From contig CBDCWT010000064.1 in assembly GCA_965223305.1 (NCBI GenBank), forward strand, positions 1 through 58,687: a stretch of 58,687 nucleotides of DNA. The letters run 5' to 3'. The position numbers were made by a program, and so were the translations under genes. The first letter of the stretch is position 1, and the number at the start of each line of letters is the position of its first letter. Below the pieces are notes generated by a model that was not told where the DNA came from, did not search any database, and was given only the letters and a program-made list of their open reading frames with translations. Below are positions 9,342-16,351 of the stretch, in pieces. This DNA comes from CBDCWT01 sp965223305 (GTDB lineage Bacteria; Planctomycetota; Planctomycetia; Pirellulales; Pirellulaceae).

Positions 9342-9905
9342 ATGCTAACCCTGTTGGTCATCCAACTTTTCGTCGCATTGCTCTGCACGGAAATTCTGGT
9401 CCGCTGTCTGCCAAGCGCGATTCGCGAGCGGATAGCGGCCAACTGTCGGCGGATGGACGGAAGTTGGTCTGCGCGGCGGGCAGGCGTTGAACGACGAGCT
9501 CTTACCGGCCTCCGCGGGAACCTGCTGTTCGCTTTCCTGCTCGTCGCGTTTCCCATCAACTCGCTGCTCTATCTCGCCCATCGTCACTTGATGCCGATCC
9601 CGATCGCCGTCGAAGCAGCGGGCCTGGTCCGCGTCTCGCCGGAGGCGTGGAAAGAGACCCTTCGCAGCCAGGGTGTGGAGGCACGGTACGACCGATGGAA
9701 AGCAACCCAACACAAGACGGCCAGCCCGGTCACTAAAGAAATGCTCTGGGACTATCTGCCGGTTGTTATCCTGCTGATCGTCCTAACAGTTGGGATTGCC
9801 TTTTGTTTTCTGCTGCAGACCTATCTCGCTTCCCTACGTGAGTGCTGTCGGGCCATCTCCTATCGGTCCCAGCAATACAGAATCCGGGATCTGTCTCGTT
9901 CTTGA
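9342..9905 (+). CDS. Uncharacterised membrane protein
   Basis: Translated from ATG 9342 (GTG 9312 is in frame but has no ribosome-binding site), this gives 187 aa with three hydrophobic stretches: MLTLLVIQLFVALLCTEILV at the N-terminus, NLLFAFLLVAFPINSLLYLA near 60-80, and a third (YLPVVILLIVLTVGIAFCFL) near 140-160. A soluble segment of about 60 residues with charged amino acids lies between the second and third helices, and the tail is basic (RAISYRSQQYRIRDLSRS). No family recognised. It is separated by about 145 bp from the dehydrogenase and followed by a repeat block, so it is probably a single-gene unit. Confidence 0.6.
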   Translation: MLTLLVIQLFVALLCTEILVRCLPSAIRERIAANCRRMDGSWSARRAGVERRALTGLRGNLLFAFLLVAFPINSLLYLAHRHLMPIPIAVEAAGLVRVSPEAWKETLRSQGVEARYDRWKATQHKTASPVTKEMLWDYLPVVILLIVLTVGIAFCFLLQTYLASLRECCRAISYRSQQYRIRDLSRS

Positions 9906-9952
9906 GGCCCAATTCCAGCCGGCTTCAGCCCAGTGAGGCCGTGCAGATTTTT

Positions 9953-10250
9953 CCCTCCCGCGCGCGGGAGGGTCGGACGCGATAGCGTCCGGGGAGGGCT
10001 GCCCGGGAGTGATCGCCCACGAGGCGTGCTCCCCTCTCCGGCCCTTCGGGCCGACTCTCCCCAAGGGGAGAGTGAAGAAAGACGAGGTCCACCAAACTCT
10101 GGCGAGTTCGGCTACGCTCCAAATCAGCCGCTGGGCGTTAGCACACGGTTCCCCAGCGAAACCGACGCGATAGCGTCTGGGAACGTCTCCCCTCTCCGGC
10201 ACTCTCCCCAAGGGGAGAGTCGAACAGCGGCTCCGCAGGAGCGTCGCCCT
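9953..10250. repeat. Composite block of intergenic hairpin modules
   Basis: The stretch between the membrane protein and pckA is built from short palindromes also found at 33133-33292, 33545-33682 and 37549-37894. Modules seen: GGCCCTTCGGGCC and ACTCTCCCC/GGGGAGAGT (about 10040-10072, partly repeated near 10190-10220), GGACGCGATAGCGTCC (9974-9989), the CCAAACTCTGGCGAGTTCGG element (around 10092), and the CAGCCGCTGGGCGTTAGC element just after it. No coding potential is convincing: the open frames here are low-complexity shadows of the palindromes. Confidence 0.8.
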
Positions 10251-10494
10251 CCCGTCAGAGATCCACTAGCTCTACACCTCGCCATTGAACAAACTTGTGG
10301 GACATCCACTTCACCCTCCCGCTCGTCGAGTGCGGGGACATATGGGTTCAGGGCCACCCTTTGACAAAACGCATCTTGTTCACGAGAGTGTGCGTTTGCG
10401 ATTCACAGCCGCGCTGCTAGCTGGGCTCCGTGGGCCGGAGTAGCCGGGAGACGCGGCAATCAGGGTATGCCGGACTGGGTCGAGCAGGTTGATT
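10251..10494. other. Leader region upstream of pckA, no gene seen
   Basis: About 240 bp without a credible reading frame. It should contain the pckA promoter and 5' untranslated region. The last 100 bp can form GC-rich secondary structure (GGGCTCCG with CGGAGTAGCC), but I cannot assign it to a known riboswitch class. Confidence 0.4.
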
Positions 10495-12087
10495 ATGTCT
10501 GAACTGGCAAAGTACGAGATTACGGTCGACAGAGTGCTGCGGAATCCGTCGCCGGCCGTTCTCTACGAGGAGGCAATGCGGCGAGAACCCGGCTCGGCCT
10601 TATCCGATCGGGGAGCCTTAATAGCCTACTCCGGCGAAAAGACGGGTAGATCACCGAAGGACAAGCGCGTCGTCGAGCACCCTGATTCATCGGACGAAGT
10701 CTGGTGGGGATCGGTCAATGTGGGAATTGGTGAAGCAGTATTTCGCATTAACCGGCAGCGAGCGATCGACTACCTCAACACTCGTAACACGCTCTACTGC
10801 GTTGACGCTTTTGCGGGTTGGGATCCCAAGTACAGGATCAAAGTCCGAGTTGTCTGCGCCCGACCCTACCACGCGTTGTTCATGCACAACATGCTCATCC
10901 GGCCGTCTCGCGAAGAGTTGGCGAATTTCGGTGAGCCCGATTGCGTCATCTTTAACGCGGGGACGTTTCCGGCGAATCGGCTTACCAGTGAAATGAAATC
11001 AAACGCCAGTATTGCCTTGAGCCTGGAGGAGAAGCAGCTGGTCATTCTGGGAACCGAGTACGCGGGCGAAATGAAAAAGGGCGTCTTTACGCTGATGAAC
11101 TATCTAATGCCCAAGCAAGGCGTCTTGTCGATGCACTGTTCGGCAACCGCCGACGAGAAGACCGGGAGATCATCTGTACTGTTTGGACTCTCCGGCACCG
11201 GCAAGACAACACTCTCCGCCGATCCGAAACGCGCGTTGGTTGGAGACGACGAACACTGCTGGACGAATGAGGGCATTTTCAATATTGAGGGGGGCTGCTA
11301 TGCAAAAGCGATCAACCTCACGCGCGAGGCAGAGCCTCAGATTTTTGGTTCGCTGAAGTTTGGAGCGGTACTGGAAAACGTGATCTTTGACGAGGTCAGC
11401 CGTAAAGTCGACTTCGCGGACTCCAGCATCACCGAAAACACGCGTGCCTCCTATCCCATCGAGTTCATTCCGAACGCCAAGATACCGTGCGTCGCCGGTC
11501 ACCCGACCGACATCATTTTTCTGACCTGTGACGCGTTCGGAGTCTTGCCACCGGCGAGTCTGCTAACGCCGGACCAAGCCGAATACCACTTCATCAGCGG
11601 CTATACGGCCAAAGTTGCCGGAACCGAGGTCGGGGTCACCGAGCCGCAAGCGACCTTTTCACCTTGTTTCGGCGGACCCTTCCTCGTGTGGCATCCTGGC
11701 AAGTACGCCCAAATGCTCTCGGCACAAATGAAACGACACAAAGCCAAAGTCTGGCTGATCAATACCGGCTGGAGCGGGGGTGCCTACGGGGTTGGATCCC
11801 GGATCAAGTTGGCTTACACCCGGGCTATTTTGGACACCATCAACGCCGGCCAACTCGCCGACGCCCCGACAAAAATCGACGAGGTGTTCGGGTTGCAGAT
11901 GATCACAGCTTGCCCCAAGGTGCCTGACGAGATTCTGGTGCCCAAGAACACCTGGGACGACCAGGCCAAGTTCGACAAAACCGCCGCCAAACTCGCCGGT
12001 CTGTTCCATGAGAACTTCAGCACCTACGCGGACGGAGTGAGTGAACGCGTCAAGAATGCGGGTCCGGTGGCGACGAGCCCCGCTTGA
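10495..12087 (+). CDS. pckA: Phosphoenolpyruvate carboxykinase (ATP)
   Basis: Converts oxaloacetate + ATP to PEP + CO2 + ADP, the committing step of gluconeogenesis, in the cytosol. The product is 530 aa from ATG 10495 (a TTG two codons earlier also opens the frame), the normal length for the ATP-dependent class. The PEPCK-specific P-loop GLSGTGKTTLSADPKR starts near residue 230, the kinase-2 motif GDDEHCW near 250, and EGGCYAKAI and FGSLKFGAVLENV follow as in all ATP-type enzymes. N-terminal GEKTGRSPKDKR (~45-56) is the substrate-site arginine motif. GAGCAGG sits just upstream of the start. It stands alone between two repeat zones, with no obvious operon partner. Confidence 0.97.
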   Translation: MSELAKYEITVDRVLRNPSPAVLYEEAMRREPGSALSDRGALIAYSGEKTGRSPKDKRVVEHPDSSDEVWWGSVNVGIGEAVFRINRQRAIDYLNTRNTLYCVDAFAGWDPKYRIKVRVVCARPYHALFMHNMLIRPSREELANFGEPDCVIFNAGTFPANRLTSEMKSNASIALSLEEKQLVILGTEYAGEMKKGVFTLMNYLMPKQGVLSMHCSATADEKTGRSSVLFGLSGTGKTTLSADPKRALVGDDEHCWTNEGIFNIEGGCYAKAINLTREAEPQIFGSLKFGAVLENVIFDEVSRKVDFADSSITENTRASYPIEFIPNAKIPCVAGHPTDIIFLTCDAFGVLPPASLLTPDQAEYHFISGYTAKVAGTEVGVTEPQATFSPCFGGPFLVWHPGKYAQMLSAQMKRHKAKVWLINTGWSGGAYGVGSRIKLAYTRAILDTINAGQLADAPTKIDEVFGLQMITACPKVPDEILVPKNTWDDQAKFDKTAAKLAGLFHENFSTYADGVSERVKNAGPVATSPA

Positions 12088-12183
12088 ATGGACCCAGAGC
12101 TTAGCTGGCGTTGATATTTCCCCGCTTCACGACATCGATACAATAGGGAGCAGGTCGGAGAGTACTTTGGTGCCATGGCTGAC

Positions 12184-12213
12184 GTTCGGGAGGGCGAGGC
12201 TCCTGCCGAGCCG
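12184..12213 (+). repeat. Single copy of the GGGAGGGCGAGGCTCC hairpin repeat
   Basis: One copy of the element that is tandemly repeated at 14810-14967 and found inverted near 37665 and 37858. In one frame it reads REGEAPAEP, a phrase that arises in planctomycete spurious proteins. It lies between pckA and the DUF1501 gene. Confidence 0.75.
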
Positions 12214-12284
12214 CTGCCTGCGACTTCCTTCTTTTCTTGCTCCGGCTTGTTGGCGGCTACTTTCTTCAGAAACGGTGGTGCCGG

Positions 12285-13585
12285 ATGTTGACTCTGTTTG
12301 GCAGTGGCTCCAGTTTTTGCGACGGCGTTTCCCGGCGCAGCTTCCTGAAGGCTGGTTTCTTGGGCGCGGCGGGGCTGGGCCTGTCCGATCTGCTGCGGTT
12401 GCGTGCGCAGGCAAGTGTCGCGGCAAGTCACACTGGATCCGGTAAGGCTGTCATTTTCGTGGAGCTCGCCGGCGGACCTACGCAGATCGAGACGTACGAT
12501 CCCAAGCCGAAGGCGCCGAGCGAGTATCGCGGGCCCCTGCAGGCGCTCCAGACAAACGTGCCAGGCGAGATGCTCAGCGAGTGGATGGTCGAGCAGGCGC
12601 AGATGATGGACAAGCTGGCGATTGTGCGCTCGGTACACCATGGTCACAACAGCCACGACCCTTCGAGCCATTTGTCGCGAACTGGTTATTTCAAGACGGG
12701 GGCCAAGGGTGGCGCGAACCAGGCCCCTTGTTTCGGTTCGGTGGCCGCCCATCTCTGCGGTCCAAACCACTCCTCAATGCCCGCATATGTCGCCGTGCCA
12801 CGGGCGATGCGAAATGGCCGGGCGGCCTACCTTGGCCAAGCCCACGATCCCTTCGAGACAACTGGCGACCCAAACCGGCGCAACTTCCGGGCCTGGCGAT
12901 TGACCGCCTGGAAGATCGACGGGAGCTTTTGGCCGCGCTCGATGCCCGCCGGCGCTGGCAGGACTTAGACGGAGCGTCGCAGGCCGTCGACGAATTCTCT
13001 CGGCAGGCTTTCGAGCTGGTTCACGGTTCGCGCGCCCAAACGGCCTTCGACATCGCAAGCGAACCGGCATCCAGCCGCGACCGCTACGGTCGCAACACGG
13101 TCGGACAGAGTATGTTGTTGGCACGGCGTCTCGTCGAAGCGGGAGTCACTTGTGTGACAGTACGCTGCACCGGCTGGGACAACCACAACAGAATCGCCCA
13201 GACCTTGCGGAGGCGGGCGCCGGCCTACGATCGGGCCATGGCGTCGCTGGTCGAAGATCTCCACGAACGGGGGATGCAAGATGACGTCCTGGTCGTGGCT
13301 ATGGGCGAGTTCGGCCGGACGCCGCGGATCAACCGCAACGCCGGGCGAGATCATTGGGGCGCCTTGATGAGCGTGCTGCTTGCCTGTGGTGGGCTGAAGA
13401 CCGGAGTCGTAGGGGCCTCGAACTCGAAGGGCGAGGTACCGACCGCCTGCCACTATCGCCCGGAGAATGTCCTGGCGATGATCTACCGCCACCTGGGCAT
13501 CGATGTCTCCACAACGTTCGACGACTTCGCAGGGCGACCCCGTCACGTACTCGCCGAACACAAGATCATCCGCGAGTTGGTGTAG
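12285..13585 (+). pseudogene. DUF1501 family protein, interrupted by a 1-bp frameshift
   Basis: ATG 12285 opens with a Tat-like leader (GVSRRSFLKAGFLGAAGLG). The first frame carries the family opening VIFVELAGGPTQIETYDPKP and VRSVHHGHNSHDPSSH, and runs to 12968 with a nonsense tail after about 12890. The continuation is in another frame from GLAIDRLEDRRELLAALD through DRYGRNTVGQSMLLARRL, GVTCVTVRCTGWDNH and VVAMGEFGRTPRINRNAGRDHW, ending at 13585. Adding one G at the GGG run near 12888-12892 reads NFRGLAID and rejoins the two halves into a normal ~430-aa protein. DUF1501 proteins are sulfatase-fold relatives usually paired with PSD1-type cytochrome proteins, which are absent here. True pseudogene or sequencing indel; the sequence outside the break looks well conserved. 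Confidence 0.88.
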
Positions 13586-13592
13586 CTGCAAA

Positions 13593-13621
13593 GTAGCAGG
13601 CACGCTCCGCGTGCCGTCCGC
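13593..13621 (+). repeat. GTAGCAGGCACGC-type hairpin repeat
   Basis: Contains the perfect hairpin GGCACGC-TCC-GCGTGCC (13599-13615), starting 8 bp after the DUF1501 stop. Same family as 16323-16351, 20226-20254 and 24859-24919. It could serve as a transcript-end hairpin, but there is no T-tract. Confidence 0.8.
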
Positions 13622-13681
13622 CAGAACGTCAGACGGTCAAACTACGTGTGGCTCCCAATTCGGAAGCCGCGGAATGTCTAG

Positions 13682-13855
13682 CCCGAATTATTCATGAGCG
13701 ATCTGCTGCGAGGTCGTAAGTCCATCCGTGGCTTCGTCATGCTTCACAATTCTCCCTCGACGTATTGCTTCAATACGCCTGCGGGAGAATTGCTCGCCTT
13801 CCTTGCCACGAACGTACTTACAACCTCTCGCGACGATCTTCATGAATAATCCGGG
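13682..13855 (+). mobile_element. MITE copy 1 (174 bp), CTAG target duplication
   Basis: Non-coding element with terminal inverted repeats CCCGAATTATTCATGA and (on the other strand) CCCGGATTATTCATGA, flanked by CTAG at 13678-13681 and 13856-13859. Its two halves are imperfectly complementary throughout, with a tight centre GTATTGCTTCAATAC. Other copies: 33323-33497 and 57306-57479 (opposite orientation), 53952-54125 (same orientation). Confidence 0.9.
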
Positions 13856-13977
13856 CTAGGTAACTGAGATTGCCTAAATGGAGCCCGAGGTAGTTTGTAG
13901 GTTAGAATGCTCTCCCGACTATTCTGCGCAACTGCCTGAACGTACAAGGCGATGTCGCCTGCCACTGGAGAAGGAAG

Positions 13978-14754
13978 ATGAAGACAATGACTCGAATCCT
14001 GACGACCCTGATCATCTTGTTAGCAAGTGGTTCCACCGTCTTTGCGGGGATTGGCATCGGCATGCGTCCCCCGGCAGACTCAGATGTTCTGATCGATGGT
14101 ACCCGTGAACGACTGGATCAAGTCTGGACCTATTGGCAGGGTCCCCGCTTTCGATCTTCCCTACCCATCAAGTGGAAGATTGTCGAGGATCCGGTGGATG
14201 GCGGAACGGTACTAATGAGCGACGATCCGGTCGCAGCGGGCGGGCTTTACGGAACTGCAGATATTGTCACCAAGAAAAAATACCGTGACTTTCGGCTTCA
14301 CATCGAGTTCCTGGTCACGAAGCCCGGGGGAAACAGCGGCGTCTATCTGCAGAACCGGTATGAGATACAGATCTTGGATGGCGACAAGACGAAGCACGGA
14401 ATGGGAGCAATCATCAACGAGACCGAATCGCCGTATCACGCTTACAACGGTGTGGGAAAGTGGAATGCTTATGACATCACCTTCCGCGCTGCGCGGTTCA
14501 AGAACGGAAAACGTAGCGAAAAAGCCAAGGTGACGGTCTATTTCAACGGGATGAAGGTCCATCGGAATCAGGAGATTGACCGCGTCTGGGGTGGTGCCAA
14601 CTCGGGGCTGGACGGGGGCAATGACAAGGGGAGAGGAATTACGGACGTCCCCGGTGGTTTGAAGCTGCAATGCGAGGGACATGACGTGCGCTTTCGAAAT
14701 ACATGGATCAAGGAATTGGCGCTGGATGACCGTGACACAGACTTCGCCGAGTAA
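13978..14754 (+). CDS. Secreted DUF1080 protein (3-keto-disaccharide hydrolase type)
   Basis: A 258-aa protein with a signal peptide (TRILTTLIILLASGSTVFAG). The concanavalin-like fold of DUF1080 shows in DFRLHIEFLVTKPGGNSGVY, LQNRYEIQILDGD, INETESPYHAYNGVGKWNAY and KVTVYFNGMKVHRNQEID. Characterised relatives hydrolyse 3-keto-glycosides made by Gfo/Idh-type oxidation; function here is inferred by family. GGAGAAGG precedes ATG 13978 with good spacing. A second DUF1080 gene is at 43976. The immediate neighbours are a MITE upstream and a 40-bp tandem array downstream, so it is likely monocistronic. Confidence 0.88.
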   Translation: MKTMTRILTTLIILLASGSTVFAGIGIGMRPPADSDVLIDGTRERLDQVWTYWQGPRFRSSLPIKWKIVEDPVDGGTVLMSDDPVAAGGLYGTADIVTKKKYRDFRLHIEFLVTKPGGNSGVYLQNRYEIQILDGDKTKHGMGAIINETESPYHAYNGVGKWNAYDITFRAARFKNGKRSEKAKVTVYFNGMKVHRNQEIDRVWGGANSGLDGGNDKGRGITDVPGGLKLQCEGHDVRFRNTWIKELALDDRDTDFAE

Positions 14755-14809
14755 GGCGCTATACTCGCTGCGCGTGGCAGGGGGAGGGGACACTGAGGTT
14801 GTCGTCAAC

Positions 14810-14967
14810 GTCCGGGAGGGCGAGGCTCCTGCCGAGCCGAGAGTTAAAGGTCCGGGAGGGCGAAGCTCCCGCCGAGCCGAGAGTTAAAGGTCCGGGAGGG
14901 CGAAGCTCCCGCCGAGCCGAGAGTTAAAGGTCCGGGAGGGCGAGGCTCCTGCCGAGCCGGGAGTTGA
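14810..14967 (+). repeat. Tandem array, 4 x 40 bp
   Basis: Four units start at 14810, 14850, 14890 and 14930. Each carries GGGAGGGCGA(A/G)GCTCC(C/T)GCC, which folds as GGGAG/CTCCC. The two inner units are identical and the outer two share GGCTCCT, so the array probably grew by local duplication. The rest of the 389-bp gap (14755-15143) shows nothing else I can name except a GAGGAAG ribosome-binding site before 15144. Confidence 0.9.
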
Positions 14968-15143
14968 CCGAGAGACAGAACAGCGTTTCCTACAGAGAGA
15001 GTGGACAGGATGACTACTTTGAGGGTGGCAGCTAAAGGCGCGCCCAACGCGAGGCAGCGGATAGGACAGAATTCGGCAACTTATTGTTGGACGACCCGTA
15101 AGCAGTCCGTCGACTCACGTCTTGTGGCAAGCACGAGGAAGTC

Positions 15144-16067
15144 ATGGTAGCGCGCGGCACGAGCGAACTGTCCGGTGTCGTACCGGTAATCCCCACCCCG
15201 TTTAAGGCGGACGAGTCGATTGACCTCGCAGGACTGGCGAATTGCGTCGCGTTCGCACAGCAATGCCAGCTGTCTGCGGTCTGCTTGCCGGCTTATGGCA
15301 GTGAGTTCTATAAGCTGACGGAGGAAGAACGGCAGCGAGTCGTGGAAACAGCGATCTGCGCGGCGGACGGCCAGCTGGCGGTGATCGCTCAGTCCAACCA
15401 TCCATCCGCGCGCGGCGCGGCTGAACTGGCAGCTCGGCATGAGCAGATGGAGGCTGACTTGATCTCGTTTGCGATCCCGCGGCAATTCGGGCTGCCTCAG
15501 GCCGATCTACTCGACTATTGCCAAACGGTCTGCCAAGCAACCTCCCTCCCAGTGCTCATCCAGGATTTCAACCCGGGTGGACCGACGGTAGACGGCGAGT
15601 TCGCTGGGCGGCTGGCAGACCGATGCGAAAACTTTCGCTACCTGAAACTGGAAGAACCATTGATGTCTGCCAAGGTAAAGCAAATCCGAGAAGCGACTGC
15701 CGGTCGTATCGGCGTCTTGGAAGGCTGGGGCGGCATGTACATGCTCGACCTGATTCCCAGCGGGATTTGCGGGCTGATTCCGGGATTGGGGCCGGCAGAT
15801 TTGCTGCAGCGGATCTGGCAGCTGGGCACCGGCGGCCAGCATGACGAGGCACTCGACCTATTCCAGCGTATCCTACCGCAGCTCGTCTTCTCGCTGCAGA
15901 ACATGGAGCTATTCCTTTGCCTGGAAAAGAAACTCCTTGCCGCACGGGGCGTCTTGGCCGAGTCCAGTACGTATGTACGACGACCGACCTGGACACCCGA
16001 CACCGATTCGCTGGAGTACGGACTGCGGCTCAATCAACGCGTCCTCGAGACCTGCAGCCAGTTGTGA
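15144..16067 (+). CDS. DapA/NanA-family class I aldolase, atypical active site
   Basis: A 307-aa TIM-barrel protein of the dihydrodipicolinate synthase/N-acetylneuraminate lyase family (VVPVIPTPFKADESIDL at the start). The Schiff-base lysine is present in YLKLEEPL (~residue 170). The usual tyrosine of the LYNxP strand is missing: the sequence reads PVLIQDFNPGG. The GTTGE loop is altered to AYGSEFYKLTEEER. So it is unlikely to be the biosynthetic DapA; a keto-sugar-acid lyase or dehydratase is more plausible. GAGGAAG lies upstream of ATG 15144. It stands alone between two tandem repeat arrays, so context does not name the substrate. Confidence 0.85.
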   Translation: MVARGTSELSGVVPVIPTPFKADESIDLAGLANCVAFAQQCQLSAVCLPAYGSEFYKLTEEERQRVVETAICAADGQLAVIAQSNHPSARGAAELAARHEQMEADLISFAIPRQFGLPQADLLDYCQTVCQATSLPVLIQDFNPGGPTVDGEFAGRLADRCENFRYLKLEEPLMSAKVKQIREATAGRIGVLEGWGGMYMLDLIPSGICGLIPGLGPADLLQRIWQLGTGGQHDEALDLFQRILPQLVFSLQNMELFLCLEKKLLAARGVLAESSTYVRRPTWTPDTDSLEYGLRLNQRVLETCSQL

Positions 16068-16094
16068 GGCGAAATGCGCCTGTTTGGTGGCCGG

Positions 16095-16305
16095 GTAGCC
16101 GAACTCGCCAGAGGTAGCCGAATTCGCCAGAGTCTGGCGGACTGCCGACTCCTCCGATCTGGTAGCCGAACTCGCCAGAGTTTGGAGAACCGCCGACTCC
16201 TCCGATCTCGTAGCCGAACTCGCCAGAGTTTGGCGAACTGCCGATTCCTCCGATCTAGTAGCCGAACTCGCCAGAGTTTGGCGGACCGCCGACTCCTCCG
16301 AGTTC
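16095..16305 (+). repeat. Tandem array, 4 x 48 bp plus a partial unit
   Basis: Full units begin at 16114, 16162, 16210 and 16258, preceded by a 19-bp partial at 16095. Each starts GTAGCCGAACTCGCCAGAGT and contains the hairpin CGCCA-GAGTT-TGGCG, then a spacer with GACTCCTCCGATCT. The hairpin module alone occurs in the composite blocks near 10092, 33260, 33670, 37560 and 37745. Confidence 0.92.
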
Positions 16306-16322
16306 TGGCGATTCGTTGTGAG

Positions 16323-16351
16323 GCGGACGGCACACGGAGTGTGCCTGCTAC
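16323..16351 (-). repeat. GTAGCAGGCACAC-type hairpin repeat
   Basis: Hairpin GGCACAC-GGA-GTGTGCC at 16329-16345. On the minus strand the repeat starts immediately after the TAA stop of the sulfatase gene. Both stem strands differ from the 13593 copy in compensating fashion. Confidence 0.8.

Noticed and set aside
10376..10494. GGGAGAC-type motif upstream of pckA resembling a cobalamin-riboswitch box
   Set aside because: Only one short box matches, the other conserved boxes are missing and pckA is not a B12-related gene.
12024..12770. Minus-strand frame of 248 codons opposite the DUF1501 gene
   Set aside because: The plus strand carries clear DUF1501 motifs; the minus product has no recognisable features.
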